A stretch of 23,480 bases of DNA from SW-6-46-9 sp964452185 (GCA_964452185.1 CAYVKO010000011.1:1-23480), one strand, 5' to 3'. Numbered from the stretch's first letter, positions 8,156 to 16,355 are shown. Made by a program: numbers and translations. Notes: generated by a model from the letters alone, not told the origin.

Positions 8156-10734
8156 ATGGGATTTCTCGATACATTAAAAGAGGGCCTCAAAGATGTGTTT
8201 GGGGACCAGAATACACGCAAACTCGCTGAACTCCGCGAGCGGGTGGAGAATATTAATGAACTCGAGCCGGAAATCGAAGCATTAAGCGATGAGGAACTTG
8301 CTGCCAAAACCGATGAGTTCAAAAAACGGCTCGATGAAGGTGAAACGCTTGATGACCTTTTATATGAAGCTTTCGCGGTTGTCCGTGAGGTGGCTAAGCG
8401 TACGCTGGGTCAGCGGCACTACGACGTTCAGTTGATGGGCGGGATTGTGATGCACGAAGGAGCCATCGCCGAGATGAAGACCGGTGAGGGTAAGACGCTG
8501 GCTTCCACTGCGCCGGTCTACTTGAATGCACTTGATGGTGACCCGGTGCATGTCGTAACTGTAAACGATTACCTGGCTCGGCGTGACGCTGTCTGGATGG
8601 GGCAGATTTATGATTTCCTTGGGCTTTCTGTTGGTGTTGTAAACAGCCAGAACTCCTACCGGTATGCCCCCGAAAAGGATGCCAACTTCGAAGAAGATGA
8701 TGAAGAGCGTGATGAGGAAGGATACTACGAAGTTGTTGAGGCGCTCGTAGAAGAGTGCGACCGCCCGGAGGCATACGATGCTGACGTTACTTACGGTACG
8801 AATAACCAGTTTGGTTTTGATTATCTTCGAGACCATCTTACTTATGACCCGGAAGATGTCCGCCAGCGCGGGCACGCCTTTGCCATCATTGACGAGATTG
8901 ACTCTATTCTCATTGACGAGGCGCGGACACCGCTTATCATTTCTGCTCCGGCAGAAGAATCGGAGAAGTTGTACGCTACTTTTGCAGATATCGCAGCGCA
9001 ACTTAAAGAGGGTGAAGACTTTGAACTGGATGAAGAGCGTAATGCAGCCATGATGACTGATACCGGTATTGAAAAAGCGGAAAAAGCGCTGGGGGTAGAT
9101 AATCTTTATACAGACAAAGGAGTTAAGTATGTTCACCATCTTGAAACAGCCGTAAAAGCCAAAGCGCTGTATGAGAAAGATAAGGAGTATGTTGTCCGTG
9201 ATGGTGAGGTGATGATTGTTGATGAGTTTACCGGCCGACTCTTGGAGGGTCGCCGTTTTAGTGAAGGGCTGCACCAAGCGATTGAAGCAAAAGAGGGGGT
9301 AGAAGTACAAAAAGAGTCGCGCACATATGCTTCCATTACATTCCAGAACTACTTCCGAATGTATGAGAAGCTGTCGGGTATGACCGGTACTGCGATGTCG
9401 AGCTCAGAAGAATTCTTTAAGGTATATGACTTGGATACGTTTGCCATTCCGACCAATGAGCCGGTAATCAGGAAAGACATGGATGATCAGATCTACCAGA
9501 CTGAGCTTGGTAAGTTCAAGGCGGTAGCCAAGCGAGTAAAAAAACTCAACGAGAAAGGTCAGCCGGTGCTTATCGGTACCGTATCAATTGAGAAGAATGA
9601 GCTTCTTAGTGATTACTTGCGGCAGGAAGGGATCCCGCATGAGGTTCTAAATGCTAAAAACCACAAGCATGAAGGTGAGGTTATCGCTGAGGCCGGAGCG
9701 AAAGGGGCGGTGACACTGGCGACGAACATGGCTGGTCGTGGTGTAGACATCCAGCTTGGCGGAGCTAATGCCAGCGAGGAAGAGTACGAAGAAGTCAAAG
9801 ATCTTGGCGGCTTATTTGTGCTGGGAACCGAACGGCATAATGCACGCCGGATTGATAACCAGCTTCGCGGGCGAGCCGGTCGTCAGGGTGATCCGGGTGC
9901 CAGCCAATTTTTCGTCTCCTTGGAGGATGAGCTGATGCAGGTCTTTGCCAGTGATATGGTCAAGAACATGATGGGCTCCTTCGGTATCCCGGAAGATCAG
10001 CCTATTGAGAATCCGTTGATAACAAATGCCCTGGAGCGTGCTCAAAAGAAGATTGAAGGATTTAACTTTGACGCTCGTCGGCAGGTGCTTAAGTACGATG
10101 ATGTGCTGGACAAGCAACGCAAGGCTGTGTACGAAAAGCGGGATCGCCTGCTTCGTGCTGATGACGAAGAGCTGAAGGAGTTCTTGGAAGATCTGGCTGA
10201 AGGCGATGAGTCATTCCAAAATGTTGTCGAAGAAAAGCTGGAAACACTTGACGAAGAAGACTTTCTTTCGGCAGTCCGAAGGATTGCGCTTCAGGCTATT
10301 GATACACGATGGGTGGAACATCTGGAAACTATGGAGCGTACCAAAAATAGCGTACGCCTTCGCTCCTATGGTCAGGAGGATCCGGCTGTTGAGTACAAGA
10401 AAGAAGGTAAGCGTCTTTTTGAAGACTTGCTTGATTCTGTCGATGAGCAGATTAAGCGTCTGGTGCCAAAGGTTGGAGAAGGAGAATTTAATCGTGAACG
10501 CAAGCAGTTGAACGCCACCAAAAAGAAAGCTGAAGAAGCCGAAGAGCGTGGCGGTGGTGGTGAAGGGCAGCAGAAGCCAACTCCGGCTACCTCGGACACT
10601 CCGACACATCCGGACGGATCAGAAATTGGTCGGAATGACAAGGTTATTATTGCGAAGGCGGGCGAAGAAGAAGAGCTTAAGTATAAGAAAGCACAACGCA
10701 AAATAGAGTCGGAAGGTTGGCGGTTGGTAGAAAG
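8156..10734 (+). CDS. secA: Preprotein translocase ATPase SecA (3' end lost in gap)
   Basis: About 860 residues are visible. SecA drives export through SecYEG. Motifs in order: GQRHYDVQLMGG; Walker A MKTGEGKT (about 107-114); TYGTNNQFGFDYLRDH; DEID of the DEAD box (about 245-248), then DEARTPLIIS; EGLHQAIEAKEGV; GMTGTA; NMAGRGVDIQLGG; RRIDNQLRGRAGRQGDPG (about 565-582) of the second ATPase domain. An acidic insert precedes the TYGTNN motif. The ATG at 8156 (MGFLDTLKEGLKDVFG) is preferred over an upstream TTG at 8108, because family members start this way. The C-terminal linker ends SEIGRNDKVIIAKAGEEEELKYKKAQRK. The usual GRNDPCPCGSGKK zinc motif is thus not present after GRND. The last visible codons run into the N gap, so a few C-terminal residues are missing. 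Confidence 0.97.
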
Positions 10735-10834
10735 NNNNNNNNNNNNNNNNNNNNNNNNNNNNNNNNNNNNNNNNNNNNNNNNNNNNNNNNNNNNNNNNNN
10801 NNNNNNNNNNNNNNNNNNNNNNNNNNNNNNNNNN
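10735..10834. other. Assembly gap of 100 N between secA and a Nudix gene
   Basis: The flanks do not repeat each other, so real sequence is missing. It must hold the end of secA and the first part of the Nudix gene; 100 is a default spacer length, not a measured distance. An open frame that crosses it is not evidence of a fusion. Confidence 0.85.
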
Positions 10835-11214
10835 TGATCAAGCGGTCTGAAGATGATCGATACGAGCCAGGCAAATGGGAGTTTCCGGGTGGTAAGGTAG
10901 AGATCTACGAGGATCTTAACCAAGCGCTGATAAGTGAGGTTGAAGAAGAAATCGGTCTGCATATCCGTCCCGACACTGACTTTATGTTTACTGAAAGTAA
11001 AGTGTTGAAAGGCGAGCTGTATCCGGGCCATACCTATGTAGGACTCTGTGGTATTACTCGTATGAATGTTGATTCCATAGCACTTAGTAATGAGCATAAA
11101 GATTATGCCTGGTGGCCTCCTTCGGTGGTAGAAAGAAAACAGGGTAATCTTACTCCGGAAACCGCAAAAGCTTTCAGAGCTATGCGAGAAACCGGAAGAA
11201 TCACAAGTGAATAA
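10835..11214 (+). CDS. Nudix hydrolase, MutT-like (5' end lost in gap)
   Basis: 125 visible residues, N-terminus missing. After IKRSEDDRYEPGKWEFPGGK comes the Nudix box, which reads G-KVEIY-E-DLNQALI-SE-V-E-EE-IGL: it matches GX5EX7REUXEEXGU except that the Arg of the RE pair is Ser. The catalytic glutamates (EVEEE) are kept, so a metal-dependent pyrophosphohydrolase acting on nucleoside diphosphate derivatives is likely. KWEFPGGK resembles MutT/8-oxo-dGTPase-type proteins, but substrate cannot be read from sequence. Followed by its own terminator. Confidence 0.85.
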
Positions 11215-11237
11215 TCGATAACTTACACATCACCTTT

Positions 11238-11264
11238 AGCATCGCTCCGGCGGTGCTTTTTTAT
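11238..11264 (+). terminator. Intrinsic terminator after the first Nudix gene
   Basis: GCATCGC (11239-11245), loop TCCG, GCGGTGC (11250-11256), with one T-G wobble, followed by six T residues. Confidence 0.8.
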
Positions 11265-11270
11265 TGGTTG

Positions 11271-11276
11271 TATAAT
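11271..11276 (+). promoter_or_regulatory. -10 element of the second Nudix gene
   Basis: Consensus TATAAT at 11271-11276, preceded by TTG, just after the terminator T-tract. No clear -35, since the upstream space is occupied by the terminator stem. The leader to the ATG at 11306 is about 22 nt and A-rich, without a strong ribosome binding site. Confidence 0.5.
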
Positions 11277-11305
11277 GTACCTACTGCAAGATAAAAAAGT
11301 TAACT

Positions 11306-11800
11306 ATGGAAAACAAGCTTCTACATGAGGTGGTGATTACCGCAATAATAGTAAAAGACGGAAAGTATCTGATCACACGCCGATCAGAAAACAAGAGCAG
11401 GTTTCCGGGAATGTGGACCGTGCCCGGCGGTAAGCTGGAGACGGATGACTACACCGGCCTGCCGAAAGACACACAGCATCATTGGTACAACGTCCTCGAG
11501 CAGGTTCTTCGTCGAGAAGTAAGGGAGGAGGTGGGCTTGGAGATAGAGAATATTAATTACGTAACCAGTCTGGCCATGGTGCATGATGACGGTGCGCCTT
11601 CGCTGATTATCTCAGCTATGGCTGACTGGGAGTCCGGCGAAGTAGCACTCCAAGAAGAGGAGGCTGATAAATACGAATGGGTATCTGCAAAGGAGGCTGA
11701 GGAATATGATTTGATTGACGGCATTTATGATGAAATTGTTATGGCCGACCAGCAGCGTACCGGTGGTAAGGGTGAGTGGCGGCGAGCCGACCAGAACTAA
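11306..11800 (+). CDS. Nudix hydrolase with an insertion in the Nudix box
   Basis: 164 aa. The N-terminal strand HEVVITAIIVKDGKYLITRR and FPGMWTVPGGKLE (33-45) are typical. The second half of the Nudix box is REVREEVGL (70-78). Between them lies an insert of about 13 residues (within 46-62, TDDYTGLPKDTQHHWYN) not found in the standard 23-residue box; the Glu that usually stands 8 residues before the RE pair is Asn here. The three catalytic Glu residues are intact. Such inserts occur in some Nudix enzymes that act on nucleotide sugars or NAD-related substrates, but assignment is not possible. Unlike the preceding Nudix gene it is complete; the two are not close copies. Confidence 0.88.
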   Translation: MENKLLHEVVITAIIVKDGKYLITRRSENKSRFPGMWTVPGGKLETDDYTGLPKDTQHHWYNVLEQVLRREVREEVGLEIENINYVTSLAMVHDDGAPSLIISAMADWESGEVALQEEEADKYEWVSAKEAEEYDLIDGIYDEIVMADQQRTGGKGEWRRADQN

Positions 11801-11816
11801 CAACAAATAAATGTAG

Positions 11817-11825
11817 TGCTACAAT
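11817..11825 (+). promoter_or_regulatory. Extended -10 promoter of the CBS gene
   Basis: TGCTACAAT ends 10 nt before the ATG at 11836, so the transcript probably begins within a few bases of the start codon. No ribosome binding site is visible. Confidence 0.5.
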
Positions 11826-11835
11826 AAATACCACT

Positions 11836-12288
11836 ATGAAGGTTCGTGAAGTAATGCAAACCGAAATTGTCACGATTCCCGAGTCAGCGACGTATCGGGA
11901 GGCTGCTGAGATACTTCATACACATACTATATCCGGTGCGCCGGTTGTTGGGGAAGACGATGGCCTGGTCGGAATACTGTCCGAAAAAGACCTCTTCCGA
12001 ATGCTGTATCCGCATTACAGTTCGTACTACGAAAATCCCGAAAGTTACACTGACGCTAAAAAGCAGGAGATGTCAGTTCATGAGGTGAAAGATGCTAACA
12101 TCAAGGAGTTTATAACTCGGGACGTTCATACGGCGGATCCGGATCAGGAAGTCATGCATGTTGGAGGTTTACTTTTAGCCAAAAAGATTCACCGTATGCC
12201 GGTAGTGGATAAGGAAGAGCTTGCGGGTATTATTTCCCGGCGAGACATTTACAAAAAGATTTTTGCTGAGCACTTAGGGCTAGAATAG
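11836..12288 (+). CDS. CBS-domain pair protein
   Basis: 150 aa from the ATG at 11836. Two CBS motifs make up the whole protein: REVMQTEIVTIPESATYREAAEILHTH...GILSEKDLFRML (about 3-60) and IKEFITRDVHTADPDQEV...MPVVDKEELAGIISRRDIYKKI (about 93-142). CBS pairs bind adenosine nucleotides and act as energy or ligand sensors; here there is no attached enzyme, so a partner protein would be needed. The start is chosen because an extended -10 TGCTACAAT (11817-11825) lies 10 nt upstream. A longer frame would begin inside the preceding gene. Confidence 0.9.
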   Translation: MKVREVMQTEIVTIPESATYREAAEILHTHTISGAPVVGEDDGLVGILSEKDLFRMLYPHYSSYYENPESYTDAKKQEMSVHEVKDANIKEFITRDVHTADPDQEVMHVGGLLLAKKIHRMPVVDKEELAGIISRRDIYKKIFAEHLGLE

Positions 12289-12321
12289 GGTCTTGGTTTT
12301 ATTTCTAATACGTTACTAGTG

Positions 12322-12330
12322 TGGTAATCA
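12322..12330 (+). promoter_or_regulatory. Extended -10 promoter of the flavoprotein gene
   Basis: TGGTAATCA ends 9 nt before the ATG at 12340. No Shine-Dalgarno sequence; leaderless or nearly leaderless mRNA is suggested. Confidence 0.45.
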
Positions 12331-12339
12331 AAATAAATT

Positions 12340-12918
12340 ATGAATTCACTCTCAATTCCGGTAGTTCTGGGCACTGCACGAGAGGGGCGAAATTCTGAAG
12401 CTGCGGCTCGTTTTTTACATGAATATATCGATGAGAACTTCGAAAACATAGAAACCCAGCTTGTGGATGTTCGAGATCATCTGTTTGAGTCTACCAAGCC
12501 GGCATGGGAGGATCATGAACAGACAAAAGAGTGGAAGCGGATTGCGGATAGCTCTGACGGGTTCATCATTGTAACGCCGGAATACAATCACGGTCCGCCT
12601 GGCGAGCTCAAGTTGCTGTTGGATGCAGCTTTTAATGAGTACTTTGATAAGCCTGTAGCGCTTGCTGGAGTATCTGCCGGTGGTTTTGGAGGAGCGCGTG
12701 TGGTTGAACTCTTAAAACCAACATTGATCGAGCTGGGTATGGTGCCGATGGGGCGGGCGCTTTATTTTTCAAGAGTGAGTGAGTTGTTCGATGAGGAGGG
12801 TGTTATGGTGGATGATAAGCGAGCTGATTATGAGGAGCAGATTGACGGTATGGTGGAGCCGCTTGTAAACTACGCTAAAAGCTTGCGGGGAATGCGTGAA
12901 GAGAATAAGGAAGATTAG
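12340..12918 (+). CDS. NADPH-dependent FMN reductase family protein
   Basis: 192 aa, a usual length for the family. Flavodoxin-like fold: the phosphate-binding loop is GTAREGRNSE (11-20), and TPEYNHGPPGELKLLLDAA (79-97) matches the PEYN..PG.LK..LD motif that contacts FMN and forms the dimer interface. AGVSAGGFGGARVVELLKP follows, as in azoreductase/ChrR-like members. It likely reduces FMN, quinones or other electrophiles with NAD(P)H, a stress-defence role. The holin-like gene starts 19 nt after its stop, so the two, and possibly the MYG1 gene, may form one operon. Confidence 0.9.
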   Translation: MNSLSIPVVLGTAREGRNSEAAARFLHEYIDENFENIETQLVDVRDHLFESTKPAWEDHEQTKEWKRIADSSDGFIIVTPEYNHGPPGELKLLLDAAFNEYFDKPVALAGVSAGGFGGARVVELLKPTLIELGMVPMGRALYFSRVSELFDEEGVMVDDKRADYEEQIDGMVEPLVNYAKSLRGMREENKED

Positions 12919-12937
12919 TAGTTAATTTTTACTTCGT

Positions 12938-13428
12938 ATGCAGTTTATTTTTACCACATTAGTTACGGCTGCAGCACTTCTTTTGTCGGCTGCACTCTTT
13001 TCCGGGATTANNNNNNNNNNNNNNNNNNNNNNNNNNNNNNNNNNNNNNNNNNNNNNNNNNNNNNNNNNNNNNNNNNNNNNNNNNNNNNNNNNNNNNNNNN
13101 NNNNNNNNNNACATTAGTTACGGCTGCAGCACTTCTTTTGTCGGCTGCACTCTTTTCCGGGATTACAGTTACAGGAGTGTGGGCGGCGCTTGGGGTGGCG
13201 CTTATACTCGGGATTCTCAATGCGATTGTGCGTCCCGTTCTTTTGTTTCTGACCTTTCCGATTAATCTGGTGACGCTTGGATTGTTTACGTTTGTAATTA
13301 ATGCGCTCATGTTGTGGCTGGCTGCATCGTTTGTTGCGGGCGTGTCGGTAGCTGGCTTCTGGTGGGCGTTTCTGGCTGCGCTTTTGATTTCTGTCATGGG
13401 TGCGCTAGTTGGCGACTTAGAGGATTAG
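12938..13428 (+). CDS. YvlD / phage-holin-IV-like membrane protein (split by a false gap)
   Basis: The ATG at 12938 starts MQFIFTTLVTAAALLLSAALFSGI; the sequence is then interrupted by 100 N with a 55-bp duplicate on both sides (12956-13010 and 13111-13165). Removing one copy and the Ns gives a continuous 111-aa protein that continues TVTGVWAALGVALILGILNAIVRPVLLFLTFPINLVTLGLFTFVINALMLWL. The NAIVRP...FPINLVTLGLF...N..ML stretch is characteristic of the small four-helix membrane family annotated as phage holin family IV / YvlD (PF04020). No phage genes are nearby, so this is a chromosomal membrane protein of unknown role. The MYG1 gene begins 3 nt after its stop. Confidence 0.85.
12956..13165. 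other. Spurious assembly gap: 55-bp duplicated flanks around 100 N
   Basis: 12956-13010 and 13111-13165 are identical over 55 bp and abut the Ns. Collapsing them restores the frame of the holin-like gene. Same repeat length as at the gap at 5814. Confidence 0.9.
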
Positions 13429-13431
13429 AGA

Positions 13432-14313
13432 ATGAAAAAAATTGTAACTCACAACGAAAAGTTCCACTCCGATGATGTGTTTGCAGTAGCAACTTTGCGT
13501 CTGTTGTTGGGTGATGATGATATCGAGATAATCCGCTCCCGAGATGATTCAGTTATTGACTCGGCAGATTTTGTGGTGGATGTTGGCGGAGAGTATGACC
13601 CGGAACGGAATCGCTTTGACCATCATCAGGAAGGTGGTGCCGGTGCGCGTGAGAACGGTATCAAGTATGCAGCGTTTGGGTTGGTGTGGAAGCACTATGG
13701 CAATGAGCTGACAAATGATTCGGCTGCTGATATTGTCGACCGAAAGGTAGTACAGCCGATTGATGCTCTGGATAATGGACAGCCGTTAATTGAAGAAACG
13801 GCGTTTGATGATGTTTATCCGTACTCGGTACAGAGTATTGTTAATTCTCATCGTCCAACGTGGCGAGAGAGTACTAACCCTCACTATGACGAAACCTTTG
13901 ATACATTAACGGGATTGGCCAAGAAGCTTTTATCACGAGAAATTAAGGTAGCGGAAGATAGGCATGCCGGCGGGCAGTTGGTAGAGAAAGCGTACGAGCA
14001 GGCCGAGGACAAGCGGTTGATTATTCTGGATGAAGATCTTCCGTGGCGTGGCGTGTTATCAGACAAGCCTGAGCCGCTTTTTGTGGTGTACCAGAAAGCC
14101 GGCAATGGCCGTTGGCGTTTAAAGACAATTCAAGAGGAGGGGTTTGAAAACAGAAAGGACCTTCCGGCTGACTGGGGCGGAAAGTTCGATGAAGAACTAG
14201 AGGAGATTACCGGAGTGGAGGGTGCTATATTCTGCCACAATAATCTATTCATGGCGGCGACAGAAACCAAAGAGGCGGCGTTGGCGTTGGCTCAAAAAGC
14301 TCTGGAGGCGTAG
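13432..14313 (+). CDS. MYG1 / UPF0160 family DHH-type metal-dependent hydrolase
   Basis: 293 aa. THNEKFHSDDVFA (6-18), RSRD (35-38), DVGGEYDPERNRFDHHQ (50-66) with the DHH triad at 63-65, and a C-terminal GAIFCHNNLFMA are the conserved blocks of the MYG1 (UPF0160) family. Eukaryotic MYG1 is a 3'-5' RNA exonuclease; bacterial homologues are predicted phosphoesterases with two metal ions held by the His and Asp residues listed. The gene starts 3 nt after the holin-like gene, so it is probably translated from the same mRNA. No odd features. Confidence 0.92.
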   Translation: MKKIVTHNEKFHSDDVFAVATLRLLLGDDDIEIIRSRDDSVIDSADFVVDVGGEYDPERNRFDHHQEGGAGARENGIKYAAFGLVWKHYGNELTNDSAADIVDRKVVQPIDALDNGQPLIEETAFDDVYPYSVQSIVNSHRPTWRESTNPHYDETFDTLTGLAKKLLSREIKVAEDRHAGGQLVEKAYEQAEDKRLIILDEDLPWRGVLSDKPEPLFVVYQKAGNGRWRLKTIQEEGFENRKDLPADWGGKFDEELEEITGVEGAIFCHNNLFMAATETKEAALALAQKALEA

Positions 14314-14317
14314 ATTA

Positions 14318-14345
14318 TTGACTTACAAAAAAGAGTTGCTAAATT
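14318..14345 (+). promoter_or_regulatory. Cassette 1 promoter
   Basis: TTGACT (14318-14323), 16 nt, TAAATT (14340-14345) preceded by TTGC (extended -10). The leader has TGATCCTTAAAAACAA from 14361, the weakest match to the leader box shared by the five cassettes. Confidence 0.75.
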
Positions 14346-14384
14346 GAAGGTGCACAACTCTGATCCTTAAAAACAAAAAAGCTC

Positions 14385-14867
14385 ATGGCTATAAACGTTT
14401 CTGAGAACGGCCATGATACAACTCTGGGCCGTACAGAGTTGGCTCGTGTTGAGGTGGAGAAAAACATAATCCGTTGTTTCAACAATCCTATCACCCGTCC
14501 TATTTTGTTCGATGACCTAACAGAAGCGGTAGAAGATCTGCGTGAAAGGTTGTCTTTGGAATACACAAACCCGCAACTTCAGTTCATGCTTGGTGAAGAG
14601 GCGGTCGTGAAGATGTGCGACAATGGGCTGGACATTTCTGATGCAACCATTGAGGCATGCCGGTGCAGAAAATATAGCCTGGACAACGCTTACCATCTTT
14701 ATACTTCCAGGAAAAACCTGTATCGGATGCCTTACGCAAACATTCAGAGAGCTTTCAGGAAAATACCCTCAAAGTACAGCAGGGTATACATTCGGATATA
14801 TCCACGACGAATTATGATATATGGAGAAAGAGATCCGAGCCGCTTTTATACCAGAGATCATTCTTAA
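14385..14867 (+). CDS. Small paralogous protein family, member 1
   Basis: 160 aa, unknown function. No signal peptide, membrane segment or known catalytic motif. Aligns by eye with four neighbours: LARVEVEK...IIRC (19-31), LQFMLGEEAVVKMCDNGLDIS (65-85), then MPYANIQRAF (115-124) and VYIRIYPRRIMIYG near the end. Compared with members 3 and 5 it has a longer middle segment rich in Cys and Arg (ACRCRKYSLDNAYHLY), so it is a divergent copy. It is a single-gene unit with its own promoter and terminator. The alternating strand/helix pattern suggests a compact alpha+beta domain, but no fold is claimed. Confidence 0.75.
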   Translation: MAINVSENGHDTTLGRTELARVEVEKNIIRCFNNPITRPILFDDLTEAVEDLRERLSLEYTNPQLQFMLGEEAVVKMCDNGLDISDATIEACRCRKYSLDNAYHLYTSRKNLYRMPYANIQRAFRKIPSKYSRVYIRIYPRRIMIYGERDPSRFYTRDHS

Positions 14868-14882
14868 TTCACTAACCGTAAG

Positions 14883-14915
14883 CAGGATCCACGAAGATCG
14901 TGGTTCCTGTTTTTT
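14883..14915 (+). terminator. Cassette 1 terminator
   Basis: CAGGATCCACG, loop AAGAT, CGTGGTTCCTG, then six T residues. The stem closely resembles those at 15763 and 16929 (CAGGAATCAC/GTGGTTCCTG). Confidence 0.85.
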
Positions 14916-14941
14916 GTTGAACATCTGAAGCGTTTAATACT

Positions 14942-15002
14942 TTGACTAATTTCAAAATAATTGCTAGCTTTAATAAAGCATCTTTAAGATCTTTCACACA
15001 AA
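14942..15002 (+). promoter_or_regulatory. Cassette 2 promoter and leader box
   Basis: TTGACT (14942-14947), 17 nt, TAGCTT (14965-14970) with TTGC extension. AGATCTTTCACACAAA follows from 14988, the shared leader element. The ATG at 15018 lies 47 nt after the -10, the same distance as in cassette 5; an ATG at 15008 is out of frame and hits a stop. Confidence 0.75.
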
Positions 15003-15017
15003 TTAAAATGACTTCTT

Positions 15018-15140
15018 ATGCCTTCATTAAGAGCCCCCACCGAAGTTTTATCTTCAGTAGGTCTTGACCGTGCACGGTATGCGGAAGTGGAGAAGGAAAC
15101 AGGTTCTGAGGAAGAGGATTTAGTGCGCTGCACCTTTCGG
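15018..15140 (+). CDS. Small paralogous protein family, member 2 (3' part lost in gap)
   Basis: Only 41 residues are visible before the N run. YAEVEKETGSEEEDLVRCTF (21-40) matches the N-terminal YA.VE...VRC region of the other members, and the promoter and leader are the standard cassette type. The rest of the gene and its terminator must lie in the gap. The short frame that reappears just after the Ns belongs to the promoter of cassette 3, not to this protein. Confidence 0.65.
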
Positions 15141-15240
15141 NNNNNNNNNNNNNNNNNNNNNNNNNNNNNNNNNNNNNNNNNNNNNNNNNNNNNNNNNNNN
15201 NNNNNNNNNNNNNNNNNNNNNNNNNNNNNNNNNNNNNNNN
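15141..15240. other. Assembly gap of 100 N inside the cassette array
   Basis: Flanks differ, so sequence is missing. From the size of the neighbouring cassettes (roughly 130-160 codons plus terminator) the true gap should be about 300-450 bp, more than the 100 N shown, unless member 2 is truncated. It may even hide an additional cassette. Confidence 0.8.
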
Positions 15241-15245
15241 ATAGA

Positions 15246-15302
15246 TTGACTAGATCTTATACAGTTGCTAGATTAAGAAGACAACAGTGATCTTTCGCAT
15301 AA
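15246..15302 (+). promoter_or_regulatory. Cassette 3 promoter and leader box
   Basis: TTGACT (15246-15251), 17 nt, TAGATT (15269-15274) with TTGC extension, leader box TGATCTTTCGCATAA (15288-15302). The leader also holds AAGGAAG, a weak ribosome binding site a few bases before the ATG at 15318. Confidence 0.75.
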
Positions 15303-15317
15303 GTAAGGAAGTGGTGT

Positions 15318-15746
15318 ATGACTGCAAGAGCCCGCAATGATGCTCAGTCGGAAAAGCAGATTGTATCGGTTAAAAATTCGGTACGATGCCTCACTAACGA
15401 TGAGCGTACTGTTCCGTTTTTGAAGTTCCACTGGGAGGTAGTAGTGAAGTTTTCACGAACCTGTCCAGAACCTCTGCTGGAGCACCTTCAAATTATCTTA
15501 AGTAAGGAGGAGATGGTTGTGAAGTTGGACAACGGTCTGCGTATTCCTGAACCAAATATCAAGCAGTTGGGAGAGAGCATGTGCAACATCTCTCCGGCAG
15601 ACGGTAAACCTCGCCTGCCTTATAAGGCTTGTCACCAGAAGGTGTCCAGAATGCTGGCTTCGGAGCATGAGAAGGGGCACATAAACAAGAAGGCGTATTT
15701 ACAACCGAATCAGCACTCTATTGTGGCTGTTATCTTGGATAGTTAA
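15318..15746 (+). CDS. Small paralogous protein family, member 3
   Basis: 142 aa, unknown function, probably cytoplasmic. Closest to member 5: shared blocks are SVRC (21-24), HLQIIL (56-61), EEMVVKL (64-70), IPEPNIK (76-82), NISPADGKPRLPYKACHQ (90-107) and a C-terminal VAVIL. The DG.(S/P)RLPY..C block is the best signature of the pair. A short insert near the end (HEKGHINKKAY) is not found in member 5. It sits in a complete promoter-gene-terminator cassette. Confidence 0.78.
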   Translation: MTARARNDAQSEKQIVSVKNSVRCLTNDERTVPFLKFHWEVVVKFSRTCPEPLLEHLQIILSKEEMVVKLDNGLRIPEPNIKQLGESMCNISPADGKPRLPYKACHQKVSRMLASEHEKGHINKKAYLQPNQHSIVAVILDS

Positions 15747-15762
15747 CTGTAGTCACCAACAT

Positions 15763-15797
15763 GCAGGAATCACAGACATGTGGTTCCTGTTTTTTTA
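15763..15797 (+). terminator. Cassette 3 terminator
   Basis: CAGGAATCACA, loop GACA, TGTGGTTCCTG (11 pairs, one T-G), then seven T residues. Nearly the same stem as in cassettes 1 and 5. Confidence 0.87.
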
Positions 15798-15816
15798 TTT
15801 GATTGAGGCTTTATGA

Positions 15817-15875
15817 TTGACTAATTTTAAATAATTGTTAGCTTAGTAGGAGCCTCTTTTTGATCTTTTCACAAA
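15817..15875 (+). promoter_or_regulatory. Cassette 4 promoter and leader box
   Basis: TTGACT (15817-15822), 16 nt, TAGCTT (15839-15844) with TTGT extension, leader box TGATCTTTTCACAAA from 15861. The first bases after the -35 (AATTTTAAATAATTG) are almost those of cassette 2. Confidence 0.78.
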
Positions 15876-15890
15876 AGAAAGCAATTCTTT

Positions 15891-16355
15891 ATGACTTTCG
15901 AAGAAGGTGTATTGTCGGCAGACTTTGAAGACCTTCAGTATGCGCAAGTAGAGAGAATGCCAGGCTATCGTCTGGTATGTTGCTCTATTGGCTCTAGTGA
16001 CCACGTTATATCTTGGACGGAACTGAACAATGCAGTTTCTGCAGAGATGTTTGCGGATCGCAGGATTGAAGACCTTCAGTTCATTATGCAGGAAAAGGGA
16101 GTCGTTGTCGGAGCACGAGACGAAAACATAATCTCTGTTAACTTGGATGAGGAAAACTTCGATCCAAGTATCGAGTTTTATGCCGAGAACGACAATGCAA
16201 AGATTTACTGTATTCGTGCAGACAGTGACCGCCCGTATTCTTTTCCGTATCAGCGTCTCCTGGAGGCGTGTAGTAAGGTTGTCAGTTCTGCCTCAAGAAA
16301 AAAAGTGACGTTAACTCCACGGAAGCGCGATGTGCTGGTGTATGTCTGGAAGTAG
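15891..16355 (+). CDS. Small paralogous protein family, member 4
   Basis: 154 aa, unknown function. Shared blocks: YAQVERMPGYRLVCC (17-31), DLQFIMQEKGVVVGARDENIIS (61-82), PYSFPYQRLLEAC (115-127), and VTLTPRKRDVLVYV at the end. The VRC motif is VCC here. The middle segment is longer than in members 3 and 5, as in member 1. No signal peptide or membrane helix. Complete cassette, but its terminator stem is unrelated to those of the others. Confidence 0.75.
   Translation: MTFEEGVLSADFEDLQYAQVERMPGYRLVCCSIGSSDHVISWTELNNAVSAEMFADRRIEDLQFIMQEKGVVVGARDENIISVNLDEENFDPSIEFYAENDNAKIYCIRADSDRPYSFPYQRLLEACSKVVSSASRKKVTLTPRKRDVLVYVWK

Noticed and set aside
10735..11214. Continuous frame joining the SecA end and the Nudix domain across N
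   Set aside because: It depends on an arbitrary 100-N spacer; no real sequence supports a fusion.
12938..13428. Phage holin as sign of a prophage
   Set aside because: The family is also common as a chromosomal membrane protein (YvlD-like), and no other phage genes are nearby.
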